64,000 nt of DNA from Actinoallomurus spadix (GCF_024055725.1 NZ_JAMXMX010000010.1:186001-250000), one strand, 5' to 3'. Numbered from the stretch's first letter, positions 39,479 to 52,180 are shown. Numbers and translations are program-made. Notes: generated from the sequence alone by a model not told the origin.

Positions 39479-41329
39479 ATGGCACGTGCGGTCGGTATCG
39501 ACCTTGGAACGACCAACTCGGTCGTCGCGATCCTGGAGGGTGGCGAGCCCACCGTCATCGCCAACGCGGAGGGGTCGAGGACCACGCCGTCCGTCGTCGC
39601 CTTCGCCAAGAACGGCGAGGTCCTGGTCGGCGAGGTCGCCAAGCGTCAGGCGGTGACCAACGTCGATCGCACCATCCGGTCGGTCAAGCGCGAAATGGGC
39701 ACCGACTGGAAGACCACGATCGACGGCAAGGACTTCACGCCCCAGCAGATCAGCGCGTTCGTGCTGCAGAAGCTCAAGCGCGACGCGGAGGCCTACCTCG
39801 GTGAGAAGATCACCGACGCGGTGATCACCGTTCCGGCGTACTTCTCGGACCACCAACGGCAGGCCACGAAGGAGGCCGGCCAGATCGCGGGCCTCAACGT
39901 CCTGCGCATCATCAACGAGCCGACCTCGGCGGCGCTCGCCTACCACCTGGAGAAGGAGAGCGAGGCCACCATCCTCGTCTTCGACCTCGGTGGCGGCACC
40001 TTCGACGTCTCCCTCCTCGAGGTGGGCGACGGCGTGGTGGAGGTCAAGGCCACCAGCGGTGACAACCACCTCGGTGGCGACGACTGGGACAACAAGGTCG
40101 TCGAGTGGCTGGTCACCCGGTTCAAGAACGCGCACGGCGTCGACCTGTCCAAGGACAAGATGGCGCTGCAGCGGCTCCGCGAGGCCGCCGAGAAGGCGAA
40201 GATCGAGCTGTCCAGCTCCTCGGAGACGAGCATCAACCTGCCGTACATCACGGCCTCGTCCGAGGGTCCGCTGCACCTGGACGAGAAGCTCACCCGCGCC
40301 GAGTTCCAGAAGATGACCTCGGACCTGCTCGACCGCTGCAAGGGCCCCTTCCAGCAGGTCGTCAAGGACGCCGGCATCAGCGTGAACGACATCAACCACG
40401 TCGTTCTCGTCGGCGGCTCCACCCGGATGCCCGCCGTCGCCGACCTGGTCAAGGAGCTGACCGGCGGCAAGGAGGCCAACAAGGGCGTCAACCCGGACGA
40501 GGTCGTCGCGGTCGGCGCGTCCCTGCAGGCCGGCGTGCTCAAGGGTGAGGTCAAGGACGTCCTGCTGCTCGACGTCACGCCGCTGTCCCTGGGTATCGAG
40601 ACCAAGGGCGGCATCTTCACCAAGATCATCGAGCGGAACACCACGATCCCGACCAAGCGGTCGGAGGTGTTCACCACCGCCGACGACAACCAGCCGTCCG
40701 TGGAGATCCAGGTCTACCAGGGCGAGCGTGAGATCGCGGCGTACAACAAGAAGCTCGGCACCTTCCAGCTGACCGGCCTGCCGCCGGCGCCGCGCGGTGT
40801 CCCGCAGATCGAGGTCACGTTCGACATCGACGCCAACGGCATCGTGAACGTCTCCGCCAAGGACCTCGGCACCGGCAAGGAGCAGTCGATGACCATCACG
40901 GGCGGGTCCGCCCTGCCCAAGGACGACATCGACCGCATGATGCGCGAGGCCGACCAGTACGCGGAGGAGGACCGCAAGCGCCGCGAGGAGACCGAGACCC
41001 GCAACAACGCCGACACCCTCGCCTACTCGACGGAGAAGTTCCTCCGCGAGAACGACGAGAAGATCCCGGCCGAGGTCAAGACCGAGGTCCAGTCGGCGCT
41101 GGACGAGGTCAAGAAGGCCCTCGAAGGCACGGACGTCGACGCGATCCGCAGCAGCTCGGAGAAGCTCGCGCAGGTCAGCCAGAAGATGGGCGCCGCGATG
41201 TACGCCCAGAACCAGCCGACCGCCGAGGGCCCGGCCGACGGCCAGGCCGGCGAGCAGGCGAAGGACGACGAGGTCGTCGACGCCGAGATCGTGGACGACG
41301 ACAAGGACACCAAGGGCGGCACGGCGTGA
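39479..41329 (+). CDS. dnaK: Chaperone DnaK (Hsp70)
   Basis: 616 residues, full-length Hsp70: ATPase domain from [19 protein letters not shown], signature [18 protein letters not shown], linker [20 protein letters not shown], substrate domain and an acidic C-terminal tail. It refolds proteins with DnaJ and GrpE and acts as co-repressor of HspR. First gene of the dnaK-grpE-dnaJ-hspR-clpB unit; the ribosome site is GGAGGAACC. Regulated through the HAIR-like operator upstream. Confidence 0.98.
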   Translation: MARAVGIDLGTTNSVVAILEGGEPTVIANAEGSRTTPSVVAFAKNGEVLVGEVAKRQAVTNVDRTIRSVKREMGTDWKTTIDGKDFTPQQISAFVLQKLKRDAEAYLGEKITDAVITVPAYFSDHQRQATKEAGQIAGLNVLRIINEPTSAALAYHLEKESEATILVFDLGGGTFDVSLLEVGDGVVEVKATSGDNHLGGDDWDNKVVEWLVTRFKNAHGVDLSKDKMALQRLREAAEKAKIELSSSSETSINLPYITASSEGPLHLDEKLTRAEFQKMTSDLLDRCKGPFQQVVKDAGISVNDINHVVLVGGSTRMPAVADLVKELTGGKEANKGVNPDEVVAVGASLQAGVLKGEVKDVLLLDVTPLSLGIETKGGIFTKIIERNTTIPTKRSEVFTTADDNQPSVEIQVYQGEREIAAYNKKLGTFQLTGLPPAPRGVPQIEVTFDIDANGIVNVSAKDLGTGKEQSMTITGGSALPKDDIDRMMREADQYAEEDRKRREETETRNNADTLAYSTEKFLRENDEKIPAEVKTEVQSALDEVKKALEGTDVDAIRSSSEKLAQVSQKMGAAMYAQNQPTAEGPADGQAGEQAKDDEVVDAEIVDDDKDTKGGTA

Positions 41330-41378
41330 CCGGGGCGTCCCCCGCACACCGTGACGAGCTGGTACTCAAGGAGGAAGC

Positions 41379-42095
41379 GTGACGGAGCGTCGTGACGACG
41401 CCGAGGAGCGCCAGGGCCCGGTGATCCGCGACAAGCGGCGCATCGATCCCGAGACCGGTGAGGTTCGGGAGCCGGCGGACACGTCGGCTCCCGAGTCCCC
41501 CACCGCGAAAGCGCCCTCCGGCGCGGACGCCGACAAGGCCGCCAAGCTGGAGAAGGAGCTCGCCGAGCGCACGCTCGACCTGCAGCGGCTGCAGGCGGAG
41601 TACTCCAACTACCGCAAGCGGGTCGACCGGGACCGTACGGCCGTTCGCGAGCAGGCCCTCGCGTACGTCCTCGGGGAGCTGCTGCCGGTGCTCGACGACA
41701 TCGGCCGCGCCCGGGAGCACGACGAGCTGACCGGGGGCTTCAAGCATGTCGCCGAGTCCCTGGAGGGCATCGTCGGCAAGCTGGGGCTGGAGTCGTTCGG
41801 GGAGGCCGGTGAGCCGTTCGACCCCAACGTCCACGAGGCCCTGATGCACTCCTACTCCGACGAGGTCACCGAGCCGACGGCCGTTCAGATCCTGCAGGCG
41901 GGGTACCGCATCGGCGAGCGGACCCTCCGGCCCGCCCGGGTCGCCGTCGCCGAGCCGACCACGGACCTCGGCACGTCCGCGGAGGCCGCGTCGGAGCCGG
42001 CGTCGGAGTCGGAACCGGAGCCGGCGAGCGCGGCCGACGGCGCGAAGCCGGAGGCCGGGACCGACGGCGACGGCGCCGGCGCCGGCGAGGACTGA
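41379..42095 (+). CDS. grpE: Nucleotide exchange factor GrpE
   Basis: 238 residues. The central coiled coil (ADKAAKLEKELAERTLDLQR, AEYSNYRKRVDRD) and the beta-domain end (VHEALMHSYSDEVTEPTAVQ) are typical. N- and C-terminal tails are acidic and disordered, which is usual in actinomycetes. It releases ADP from DnaK. GTG start behind AAGGAGGAAGC, 49 bases after dnaK. Confidence 0.95.
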   Translation: MTERRDDAEERQGPVIRDKRRIDPETGEVREPADTSAPESPTAKAPSGADADKAAKLEKELAERTLDLQRLQAEYSNYRKRVDRDRTAVREQALAYVLGELLPVLDDIGRAREHDELTGGFKHVAESLEGIVGKLGLESFGEAGEPFDPNVHEALMHSYSDEVTEPTAVQILQAGYRIGERTLRPARVAVAEPTTDLGTSAEAASEPASESEPEPASAADGAKPEAGTDGDGAGAGED

Positions 42096-42131
42096 GACGA
42101 AGACCGACAGCGAAAGAGGTAAGGAACGCCG

Positions 42132-43292
42132 GTGAGCACCAAGGACTTCATTGAGAAGGACTACTACAAGGTCCTCGGTGTTCCGAAGACCGCGACGCAA
42201 GACGAGATCAAGAAGTCTTACCGGAAGCTGGCGCGTCAGTACCACCCGGACGCCAACCGCGGCGATGCCGAGTCCGAGGAGAAGTTCAAGGAGATCTCCG
42301 AGGCCTACGACGTCCTGTCGGATGAGAAGCGCCGCAAGGAGTACGACGACGCGCGCAGCCTCTTCGGCGGCGCCCGGCCGCGTGGCGGCGCCCAGGGCGG
42401 TGGCTTCGGCTTCGACCTGGGCGACCTCTTCGGTAACCAGCCCGGAGGCACGACCGGGACCGGCGAGCGGATCGGTGACCTCTTCGGCGGGCTGTTCGGC
42501 GGCCGCCGGCAGCAGTCCGCCCGGCGGCCCCGCCGCGGCACCGACGTCGAGACCGAGGTCACGCTGACCTTCGGTGACGCCCTCGACGGCAAGACGGTGC
42601 CGCTGCGGCTGACCAGCGAAGCGGCCTGTCCCACCTGCCGGGGCACCGGCGCCAAGACCGGCACGGTGCCCCGGGTGTGCCCCCGCTGTGAGGGCACGGG
42701 GCAGGAGAGCCGCAACGCCGGCGGGTTCGCCTTCTCCGAGCCCTGCCGTGAGTGCCACGGCCGTGGCCTCGTGGTCGACGACCCCTGCACCACCTGCCAC
42801 GGCAGCGGGCGGGCGCAGAGCACCCGCACGATCCAGGCGCGCATCCCCGCCGGAGTCGCCGACGGCCAGCGGATCCGGCTCAAGGCCAAGGGCGCGCCCG
42901 GCGAGAACGGCGGGCCCAGCGGCGACCTGTACGTCGTCGTGCACGTCACGCCGCACAAGGTGTTCGGCCGGTCCGGCGACAACCTGACCGTCACCGTGCC
43001 GGTGACCTTCCCCGAGGCCACCCTCGGTGCGGAGATCAAGGCTCCGGTCCTCGGCGGCCAGCCGGTCACCCTGCGGATCCCGGCCGGCACGCCGAACGGG
43101 CGCACGTTCCGGGTTCGCGGCAAGGGCGCGACGCGCCGCGACGGCACCAAGGGCGACCTGCTGGTCACCGTCGAGGTGCAGGTCCCGGAGCACATCGACG
43201 ACACGACACGGGAGGCACTGGAGAAGATCCGCGCGAGCAACAGCGGTGACGACCTGCGCAGCGAGCTGCTGCGGTCGGCGAGAGAGGGGTGA
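42132..43292 (+). CDS. dnaJ: Chaperone DnaJ
   Basis: 386 residues. The J domain contains the HPD motif ([10 protein letters not shown]), then a Gly/Phe-rich stretch and four CxxCxGxG zinc motifs ([32 protein letters not shown]). It stimulates DnaK ATPase and delivers substrates. GTG start; AAAGAGGTAAGG lies upstream. It overlaps hspR by four bases. Confidence 0.97.
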   Translation: MSTKDFIEKDYYKVLGVPKTATQDEIKKSYRKLARQYHPDANRGDAESEEKFKEISEAYDVLSDEKRRKEYDDARSLFGGARPRGGAQGGGFGFDLGDLFGNQPGGTTGTGERIGDLFGGLFGGRRQQSARRPRRGTDVETEVTLTFGDALDGKTVPLRLTSEAACPTCRGTGAKTGTVPRVCPRCEGTGQESRNAGGFAFSEPCRECHGRGLVVDDPCTTCHGSGRAQSTRTIQARIPAGVADGQRIRLKAKGAPGENGGPSGDLYVVVHVTPHKVFGRSGDNLTVTVPVTFPEATLGAEIKAPVLGGQPVTLRIPAGTPNGRTFRVRGKGATRRDGTKGDLLVTVEVQVPEHIDDTTREALEKIRASNSGDDLRSELLRSAREG

Positions 43293-43738
43293 CCGTATTG
43301 GATCCGTTCGGCGACGACAGTCCGGTCTACGTCATCTCGGTGGCGGCTCAGTTGTCCGGGCTGCACCCGCAGACCCTCCGCACGTACGACCGGATGGGTC
43401 TGGTGTCCCCCGGTCGTACGGCCGGGCGCGGGCGCCGTTACTCGATGCGGGACATCGTGATGCTCCGGGAGATCCAGCGGCTGTCCCAGGAAGAGGGCAT
43501 CAACCTCGCCGGCATCAAGCACATCCTCGACCTGCAGCGCGAGTCCGAGACTCTGCGCGCGGAGGTGGCACGCCTCAGGGCGCTGGTCGAGGAGCTGTCC
43601 AACGAGCTGGAGTCCACGCGCGCCGTCGCGGCCCGGCTCGCCAAGCTGAAGAACGGCCACGGTTCTGACACTGGAGCGGACCTCGTGCCGATCCGGCAGA
43701 CCAGCGTGGTGCTGTGGCGCTCACGGGGGGAGGAATAA
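43289..43738 (+). CDS. hspR: Heat-shock repressor HspR (MerR family)
   Basis: 149 residues. MerR helix-turn-helix at [39 protein letters not shown], then a coiled coil ([20 protein letters not shown]). HspR represses the operon at HAIR sites with DnaK as co-repressor. The GTG overlaps the dnaJ stop (GTGA). The protein is followed without a gap by clpB. Confidence 0.95.
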   Translation: MTVLDPFGDDSPVYVISVAAQLSGLHPQTLRTYDRMGLVSPGRTAGRGRRYSMRDIVMLREIQRLSQEEGINLAGIKHILDLQRESETLRAEVARLRALVEELSNELESTRAVAARLAKLKNGHGSDTGADLVPIRQTSVVLWRSRGEE

Positions 43739-46327
<2,589 letters not shown>

Positions 46328-46336
46328 CGACAGCAG

Positions 46337-46361
46337 AGCGGCCCCCGGCTTGGGGGCCGCT
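46337..46361 (+). terminator. Terminator of the heat-shock operon
   Basis: Perfect arms AGCGGCCCCC (46337-46346) and GGGGGCCGCT (46352-46361) followed by TTTCTG, 10 bases after the clpB stop. Confidence 0.9.
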
Positions 46362-46429
46362 TTTCTGTTGGCCGGCCCCGTCGCTCTCGACCGGGCGTTC
46401 CGCACGTCGGCCGGCGGGAACAGGACCGG

Positions 46430-47161
46430 TCAGGCGGGGGTCGTACGGGCGGCGGAGACACCGTCGAGGATGCGGTTCAGGCCGTACGCGAACTCCTCCT
46501 CGCGGCGGCGTCCGGGGTCCTCGTCGGCCTGGGCGGTGAACAGGGCGGAGAGCCGCGGGTGGGTGCGGTGCAGGTCCTCGAACGCCGGTTTAAGGCGTTC
46601 GGCCCACTCATCCTCGGACTGGCCGCTGCGCGCGAGCATGGTCAGCCATGCCGCCTCGCTGCCGGTCATGCCGAGGACGTAGGCGAAGACGGTGTTCATC
46701 GCGCCGTTGGCCTCGGCGAGAGGGAAGCCCGCCGCCTCCAGCATGGCGAGCATGTCCTCCGACAGGCGCATGAGGTTGGGGCCGAGGTAGGCCATCGCGC
46801 CGAGCATCGAGGCCATCCACGGGTGCCGCAGGATCACCGCGCGGATGCCCTGGGCGCAGGCGATCGTCGCCTCCCGCCAGTGCGCCGGGTCGCTCATGTC
46901 GGGCGCCCGCAGCTCACCGAAGACCTCGTCGACCGCGAGTTCCACGAGCTCGTCCTTGTTGGCGACATGCCGGTAGAGCGAGGTCGCGCCCGCGCCGAGG
47001 CGGGTGCCGAGCTTGCGCATGCTCAGCGCGTCGACGCCTTCCGCGTCGAGCAATCGGACGGCTTCGGCCACGATCTGCTGCCGGCTCAACGCCGGCTGCT
47101 CGCGCCTTCCTCGGCTGGGGCGAGCCCACACCGACGGGATCGGCCGGTCATCGGTGGTCAC
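46430..47161 (-). CDS. TetR/AcrR-family repressor
   Basis: 243 residues. The N-terminal helix-turn-helix reads LSRQQIVAEAVRLLDAEGVD, ALSMRKLGTRLGAGATSLYRHV, typical of TetR proteins of the TetR_C group; the C-terminal ligand domain begins at HWREATIACAQGIR. GAGGAGG lies 7 bases before the GTG-type start at 47161. It is divergent from an MFS efflux gene with a strong inverted repeat in between, so it most likely represses that pump. Confidence 0.88.
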   Translation of the reverse strand: MTTDDRPIPSVWARPSRGRREQPALSRQQIVAEAVRLLDAEGVDALSMRKLGTRLGAGATSLYRHVANKDELVELAVDEVFGELRAPDMSDPAHWREATIACAQGIRAVILRHPWMASMLGAMAYLGPNLMRLSEDMLAMLEAAGFPLAEANGAMNTVFAYVLGMTGSEAAWLTMLARSGQSEDEWAERLKPAFEDLHRTHPRLSALFTAQADEDPGRRREEEFAYGLNRILDGVSAARTTPA

Positions 47162-47226
47162 AGTGCCTCCTCGCGCTCATCCACAGCGTAGCGCACAGCG
47201 TGTGCAGGTGAGCACGGCGTACGCAC

Positions 47227-47285
47227 TTGCGTACACTGTTTCCTCATGCGTACAGTGTGCGCCAGTTAGCGAACACTGTACGCAT
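47227..47285. promoter_or_regulatory. Operator of the TetR/MFS pair
   Basis: Perfect 13-bp arms ATGCGTACAGTGT (47246-47258) and ACACTGTACGCAT (47273-47285). A third, direct half-site TTGCGTACACTGT (47227-47239) differs by few bases. The right arm ends 18 bases before the MFS start codon. Binding would repress both genes. Confidence 0.75.
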
Positions 47286-47303
47286 CGCCGGAAGGGAGGC
47301 GTG

Positions 47304-48806
47304 ATGAACCGTCATCCACGCCGCTGGCTGATTCTGATCGTGCTCTGTCTCAGCACGTTGGTGCTGGTCATTGACAACATGGCCCTCAACGTGGCCATCC
47401 CGTCGCTCACCGAGGACCTCGGCGCGAGCGCCCAGGACATTCAGTGGATCCTGGACTCCTACATCCTCGTGTTCGCCGGAGCGCTGCTCACCGCGGGAAG
47501 CCTGTCGGACCGGTACGGCCGGCGCCGGATGATGGTGATCGGGCTGGCACTCTTCGGCGGTGCGTCGCTCGCGGCGACGTTCGCGACAGGACCCGCCCTG
47601 CTGATCGCCGCGCGCGTGCTGATGGGCGTCGGCGGCGCGCTGGTCATGCCGAGCATGCTGTCCATCCTGATCACCGTATTCGACGAGGCGGAGCGCCCGA
47701 AGGCGATGGCCGTCTGGAGCGCGGTCGCCACGGTCGGCCTGGTGGGCGGCCCGGTCGTCGGCGGTCTGCTGGTCGCCCGGTTCTGGTGGGGCGCCGTGTT
47801 TCTGATCAACATCCCGATCGCCGCCCTGGCGATCATCGCGGCGCTCGTGCTGATGCCCGAGTCCAAGGGACCGTGGCGTAAGCCCGACCCGCTCGGCGCG
47901 ATCCTGTCGGTGATCGGCATGACGGCGCTCGTCTGGACGATCATCGAACTGCCGAGGTACGGCTTCGGCAGCCCCACGACCCTCGCCGCGGGTGCCGTCG
48001 CGGTCGCCGCGCTCGCCGGATTCGTGCTCTGGGAGACGCGCGTCTCGACCCCGATGGTGCCGCTGAGCCTGTTCCGCGACCGGAACTTCACCGGCGGCAG
48101 CCTCTCCCTCACCCTCGCCGAGATCGCGAACGGCGGACTGCTGCTGGCGGCCACCCAGTATCTGCAGTTCGTGCTCGGCTACTCGCCGATGGAGACCGGG
48201 CTGGCGTTCGTCCCGCTCGCGGCGGCCGCGCTGGTGTTCAACACCATCGGCGCCACCATCGGGCAGAAGATCGGGAACCGCATGATGGCGGTGACCGGGC
48301 TGGTGATCACGGCCGCGGGGTTCGGCGTGCTGGCGACGGTCTCACCGGGTGACGGGTTCGCCGTGGTGGGCGTCGCGCTCGGCCTCATGGGCGTCGGCGG
48401 GGGCCTGGCCGTACCCGCGGCCATCACCGCGCTGATGGGCGCGGTACCGGCCGAGCACGCCGGAGTCGGTTCCGCGCTGAACGACACGATCCAGCAGGCG
48501 GGCGCCGCCCTCGGCGTCGCGATCCTCGGCAGTGTCCTGTCCGGTACCTTCACCCGCGCGATGCCCGCGACGGCCCCCGAGCAGGCCCGGCACTCGATCG
48601 GCGAGGCGCTCGCCCTCGCCGCCCGTACCGGAGACGCCGGCCTGGCCCGTACCGCCCACGACGCGTTCACCACCGCGATGTCGACCACCTTTCTGGTGGG
48701 AGCGGGCGGCGTCCTGGCCGCCGCGGTGCTCGCCCTCCTCGTCCTTCGCGACCGCGGACCGGCGGCCCTGGAGAGCGTCCCGGAGGCCGAACCGGTCGAC
48801 GCCTGA
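47304..48806 (+). CDS. MFS drug efflux transporter (DHA2, 14 helices)
   Basis: 500 residues, about 14 membrane helices. DHA2 marks: SDRYGRRRMMVIG (loop 2-3), the motif C region VATVGLVGGPVVGGLL, and the start LCLSTLVLVIDNMALNVAIP (D-x-x-x-x-N-V-A). It exports drugs such as quaternary ammonium compounds or antibiotics, using the proton gradient. GAAGGGAGG precedes ATG 47304 (GTG 47301 also possible). Control by the divergent TetR protein is very likely. Confidence 0.88.
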   Translation: MNRHPRRWLILIVLCLSTLVLVIDNMALNVAIPSLTEDLGASAQDIQWILDSYILVFAGALLTAGSLSDRYGRRRMMVIGLALFGGASLAATFATGPALLIAARVLMGVGGALVMPSMLSILITVFDEAERPKAMAVWSAVATVGLVGGPVVGGLLVARFWWGAVFLINIPIAALAIIAALVLMPESKGPWRKPDPLGAILSVIGMTALVWTIIELPRYGFGSPTTLAAGAVAVAALAGFVLWETRVSTPMVPLSLFRDRNFTGGSLSLTLAEIANGGLLLAATQYLQFVLGYSPMETGLAFVPLAAAALVFNTIGATIGQKIGNRMMAVTGLVITAAGFGVLATVSPGDGFAVVGVALGLMGVGGGLAVPAAITALMGAVPAEHAGVGSALNDTIQQAGAALGVAILGSVLSGTFTRAMPATAPEQARHSIGEALALAARTGDAGLARTAHDAFTTAMSTTFLVGAGGVLAAAVLALLVLRDRGPAALESVPEAEPVDA

Positions 48807-48816
48807 GTCATCATGC

Positions 48817-48844
48817 GAGGGGGCCCGTACGACCGGGCCCCCTC
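48817..48844 (+). terminator. Terminator of the DHA2 gene
   Basis: GAGGGGGCCCG (48817-48827) and CGGGCCCCCTC (48834-48844), a perfect 11-bp stem 10 bases after the stop. Confidence 0.8.
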
Positions 48845-48943
48845 ATCGGCATTCGCCGACTTGCCGGTTCCGGCCATCGTGCTCCGGACGGCGCCGCCTC
48901 GTCCGGCCGCGCCGCGCCGTCGCTCCGTGAGACCGTACGGATC

Positions 48944-49561
48944 ATGACAGTTCAGGACGTGCACTTCCTCGCCCTCCATGAGCCGTACGAGGACCCGCGG
49001 CACCCGGTCCCGATCAACGCGACGATCGTGCACGCCCGGTCGCTCCTGCATCCGGCGATCCCGCAGCCCGACGGCGGCCTCATGTACCGCTGCCTGACCG
49101 AGTTCCCGGGACGCGTCCCCGGGTGCGTCGTGCCGCTGTCGACACTGACCTTCGAACTGGACGGCGGGCGAGCGTGGCCGCAGATCGGTGACTGGCAGCG
49201 GGTCGTCGAAACGCTCATCCGCCTCGTACGCGGCGGGCAGATGGACGCGATGTCCCTCGGGCTGCCGCCGCGCGCGGCCCTCCTGCTGTCCAACGGACCC
49301 GAGACCGTCCACGACCTCCTCCACCCCGACGGGACCCGGTCCACGGCCGGCCCTGCGGACCGGCAGACGGAGCTGGACGACCTCACCGACCGCGTCCGCG
49401 CCTTCGTCGCCCGCGGACCGTTCTGGCCCGGCGAGGGCCTGACCTCCCCGCCCCGCCACCCGGCGGCACTGCCCTACCGGCCCCACACCGCCGCGAACGC
49501 CCGCCCCGCCGCCACCACCCGGCCTCCGGGAGGCCACCGCTGGTTCCGCCGCGGCACCTGA
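48944..49561 (+). CDS. Hypothetical protein
   Basis: 205 residues beginning MTVQDVHFLALHEPYEDPRH. The first 170 residues look like a globular protein (NATIVHARSLLHPAIPQPDG, VPLSTLTFELDGGRAWPQIG, DWQRVVETLIRLVRGGQMDA); the last 50 are Pro/Ala/Arg-rich and probably disordered. No signal peptide, helix bundle or catalytic motif. I do not recognise the family. Codon use is typical for the genome, which supports it as real. Confidence 0.55.
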   Translation: MTVQDVHFLALHEPYEDPRHPVPINATIVHARSLLHPAIPQPDGGLMYRCLTEFPGRVPGCVVPLSTLTFELDGGRAWPQIGDWQRVVETLIRLVRGGQMDAMSLGLPPRAALLLSNGPETVHDLLHPDGTRSTAGPADRQTELDDLTDRVRAFVARGPFWPGEGLTSPPRHPAALPYRPHTAANARPAATTRPPGGHRWFRRGT

Positions 49562-49615
49562 CCCGAGTGTCAAAAGAGTCTTTCGAAAGTCCCTTTTCAT
49601 AACTATCGTCCTGGC

Positions 49616-50191
49616 ATGGACGAACCTGAGAGGAAACTGCGTGACGCGCGGGAGTTGCGCGCGCTCGCCCACCCCGTACGCATGCGGCTGTGCCAGGCCC
49701 TGTACGAGCGCGGCACCGCGACCGCCACGGAACTGGCCGAGATGGTCGGCGAGAGCCCGGCGAACTGCTCCTGGCATCTCCGCCAGCTCGCCAAGTACGG
49801 CTTCGTCGAGGAGGCCGGCGGCGCGAAGGGCCGGAACCGTCCCTGGCGCCCCGTGCCCCGGGCATTGTCCTGGGGTGACGGTGACGAGACCGGCGAGGTG
49901 GCCGCCGCCAGTGACGCGCTCAGCGCGCAGTACACCGAGCAGGAGTTCGCCGGGCTCCGCGACTGGCTGGCATGGCGGCGCACCGACCCGCCCGAGTGGC
50001 AGGACGCCGCGAACTGGGTGCAGAACGTCGACTGGCTCACCGCCGAAGAGCTGAAAGAGCTCAACGAGGCGCTCATCGCCATCGTCACCCGGCATCGGGA
50101 GCGCCGTGATCCCGCCGAACGTCCTCTTGGGGCGCGCCGCGTCCGGATCTTCGCCTGGGCCGTACCCGCCGAACCGTACGCCGAAGACTGA
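49616..50191 (+). CDS. ArsR-type winged-helix regulator
   Basis: 191 residues. The winged helix is at residues 8-80 (LRALAHPVRMRLCQALYERG, ATATELAEMVGESPANCSWHL, RQLAKYGFVEEAG). The C-terminal half is a helical ligand or dimer domain (WLAWRRTDPPEWQDAANWVQ). TATCGT is 6 bases before ATG 49616: a leaderless start. It overlaps the following MFS gene by one base (TGATG), so it presumably controls this exporter. Confidence 0.85.
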   Translation: MDEPERKLRDARELRALAHPVRMRLCQALYERGTATATELAEMVGESPANCSWHLRQLAKYGFVEEAGGAKGRNRPWRPVPRALSWGDGDETGEVAAASDALSAQYTEQEFAGLRDWLAWRRTDPPEWQDAANWVQNVDWLTAEELKELNEALIAIVTRHRERRDPAERPLGARRVRIFAWAVPAEPYAED

Positions 50192-51405
50192 TGCGCGCCG
50201 TCCTCCGGATCCCGGCGTTCAGACTTCTCTTCACCGGCCTCGCCGCGAGCATGGTCGGTGACGCGCTGCTGATCCTGGTCTTCGCCATCTGGGTCAAGAG
50301 CCTCACCGGCTCGAACGGCGCGGCCGGCCTCGTCACCCTCTTCGTGGCGGCGCCGTACGCCCTGGCCCCGCTCGGCGGGTGGCTGGTCGACCGCTTCCGG
50401 CACCGCCCATTCCTCGTGGTCGCCAACCTCGCCTCCGCGCTGGCGCTGCTCCCGCTGTTCGCCGTCCGCGACGCCACCGACGTCTGGATCATCTATGCGG
50501 TCGCCGCGCTCTACGGCATCTCGTCCGTGACGATCGCTGCCGCGCTCAACGGCCTGCTGAAGGACCTGCTCGCCGAGAACCTGCTGGCCGACGCCAACGG
50601 CGCGCTGCAGACGGTCAAGGAGGGGCTCCGGCTGGGCGGCCCGCTCGCGGGCGCGGCGCTGTTCGCCACGTTAGGCGGCGCCGCCGTCGCCGCGATCGAC
50701 GCGGCCACGTTCGTCGTCGCGGCGGCCGTCATCGCGCGGATGCGGTCGCGCGAGGATCCGCCCGTACGCTCGGACCCGCGCTGGCCGAGCGAGCTCACGG
50801 CGGGGGTGACCCACCTCAGGACGGACCCGGCACTGCGCCGCATGACGATCGCGATGGCCATCGGCTTCCTCGTCAGCGGCATCACCGAGTCGGCGGTCTT
50901 CGCCGTCATCGACCAGGGCCTGCACCGGCCGCCCGAGTTCGTCGGCGTGCTCACCGCGGCCCAGGGGATCGGCGCCATCGTCGGAGGACTGCGGGTCGCC
51001 CGGCTCATCGCGGGGGTCGGCGAGCTCACCGCGATCGCGGCCGGCATGGCGGCGGCCGGACTCGGGAACGGCCTGTACGCCCTCCCGTCGCTGCCCGTCA
51101 TCCTCATCGGCCTGGTCATCACCGGCCTGGGCCAGGCGACGATGGTCGTCGGATTCACCACGGTGCTCCAGCGGCGCACGCCCGGTCCGCTGATCGGCCG
51201 CGTCTCCACCGCGGCCGAGACGCTGGTCACCGGCCCTCAGACCATCTCCATCGCCGCCGGCGCCGCCCTGGTCTCGGTCGTGGACTACCGGCTCCTGCTG
51301 ATGGTCGTCACCGCGGGCATGCTCACCGCCGCCGTCCGCCTCTGGCCCGCCCGCCACCTCACCGCCCCGACCCCGCCAGACCACCCGGTCCAAGTCCGTC
51401 GTTGA
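50191..51405 (+). CDS. MFS transporter (MefA/macrolide-efflux-like group)
   Basis: 404 residues, about 12 helices. It begins MRAVLRIPAFRLLFTGLAAS, as the MefE/MdtG-like group does, with GGWLVDRFRHRPFLVVAN as loop 2-3 motif and GPLIGRVSTAAETLVTGPQT near the end. Substrates of this group include macrolides and other lipophilic compounds, but it is often uncharacterised. Translationally coupled to the ArsR-type regulator. Confidence 0.85.
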   Translation: MRAVLRIPAFRLLFTGLAASMVGDALLILVFAIWVKSLTGSNGAAGLVTLFVAAPYALAPLGGWLVDRFRHRPFLVVANLASALALLPLFAVRDATDVWIIYAVAALYGISSVTIAAALNGLLKDLLAENLLADANGALQTVKEGLRLGGPLAGAALFATLGGAAVAAIDAATFVVAAAVIARMRSREDPPVRSDPRWPSELTAGVTHLRTDPALRRMTIAMAIGFLVSGITESAVFAVIDQGLHRPPEFVGVLTAAQGIGAIVGGLRVARLIAGVGELTAIAAGMAAAGLGNGLYALPSLPVILIGLVITGLGQATMVVGFTTVLQRRTPGPLIGRVSTAAETLVTGPQTISIAAGAALVSVVDYRLLLMVVTAGMLTAAVRLWPARHLTAPTPPDHPVQVRR

Positions 51406-51646
51406 TCCCAACAGTTCGGTTCCCCGCTGCCGCTGACGCGAGGTCGCATGGGTGTCGGCGGGGCAGATGGCGCGACGGCAGAGTCGTCCAGAGCCAAGAG
51501 AAAGACCGGCCCCGGTTCGGACGGTTGCCATCCACTCTCCAGGCCGAGGACGATGGGTCCACTGCCTACTCGGCGTGAGCAGAGCAAAGACCGACGGGAA
51601 AGCATGCAGCCATGCCCGGGGCCCGTACGACCGCTGCCGCAATGGG
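51406..51646. other. Intergenic region, probably decayed
   Basis: No convincing gene on either strand. It lies between the MFS gene and a fragment of a phytase-like gene, and may be debris of the same deletion. Confidence 0.4.
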
Positions 51647-51734
51647 TCAGGGGAGGCGGACGGTGAGGTCAGACGCGCGTGACCTGGGCCGCAGAGAAGT
51701 TGTCGTCACTCATGAGGTGGAGGCGGGCCTGCCG
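51647..51734 (-). pseudogene. 3' remnant of a second phytase-like esterase gene
   Basis: 88 bases closely similar to the last codons of the intact gene ending at 52181 (52181-52269). The minus-strand translation gives RQARLHLMSDDNFSAAQVTRV compared with KARIHLISDDNFSATQVTRV in the intact protein; then one base is missing and the frame shifts before the end. The stop region TCAGGGGAGGCGG is also shared. A former tandem copy was deleted except for its end. Confidence 0.75.
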
Positions 51735-51943
51735 CGCGGGTCATCGTCCAGGCCGGCCTTGTGCAGAGCGGCGCTCGCGCGGAAGCGAAGCCGGAGGCAC
51801 CGGTCCCGGGTGGCTTCCGTCGCGTCGGCGGCGCAACAGCAATGTCCAGCGAGCCAACGGAGATCATCAGGATCGAGCCAGAACGCGATCCGACCGAAAG
51901 CTTGCTCCCTGTCCGGGTCGGTGGGTTCAATGTTCGTCGACAC
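51710..51943 (-). CDS. Small conserved actinomycete protein
   Basis: 77 residues from GTG 51943: MSTNIEPTDPDREQAFGRIA, FWLDPDDLRWLAGHCCCAAD, ATEATRDRCLRLRFRASAAL. I recall such small proteins with WLDPDDLRWL and RFRASAALHKAG from several actinomycetes; function unknown. TACTCT is 6 bases before the GTG (leaderless signature). The C-terminal ~12 residues (from DDDPRGRP) read into the phytase remnant in another frame, so the protein may have been extended by the deletion. Confidence 0.6.
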   Translation of the reverse strand: MSTNIEPTDPDREQAFGRIAFWLDPDDLRWLAGHCCCAADATEATRDRCLRLRFRASAALHKAGLDDDPRGRPASTS

Positions 51944-52117
51944 GACAGCAGAGTAGGCGTAGCCCGTACGCGCTACGTGCCCGCCGGAGCGAACGATCAC
52001 GGTCACCTACGGTCGCTCACGGGAAATCGTCGAGAATGCCTAGGTCAGCGGCATCGACTTCCAAGCCTGGGTCGTGCTGGGTTGGTCCCCGTCACCCTGT
52101 CCACCGCACGCCTTGTC

Positions 52118-52170
52118 GCTCGCCGCCGAGACTTCGGTCGTCTCGACGACTAGAAGTCTCGACGGCGAGC
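52118..52170 (-). terminator. Terminator of the phytase-like gene
   Basis: GCTCGCCGCCGAGACTTC (52118-52135) and GAAGTCTCGACGGCGAGC (52153-52170) pair 17 of 18. The loop has a second small GTCGT/ACGAC stem. It starts 10 bases after the minus-strand gene end. Confidence 0.8.
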
Positions 52171-52180
52171 CGGCGGTTCG

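Noticed and set aside
48944-49561. Leaderless signature before the hypothetical gene (CGTACGGATCATG)
   Set aside because: TACGGA lacks the final T and the distance is wrong, so it was not counted in the list of 14.
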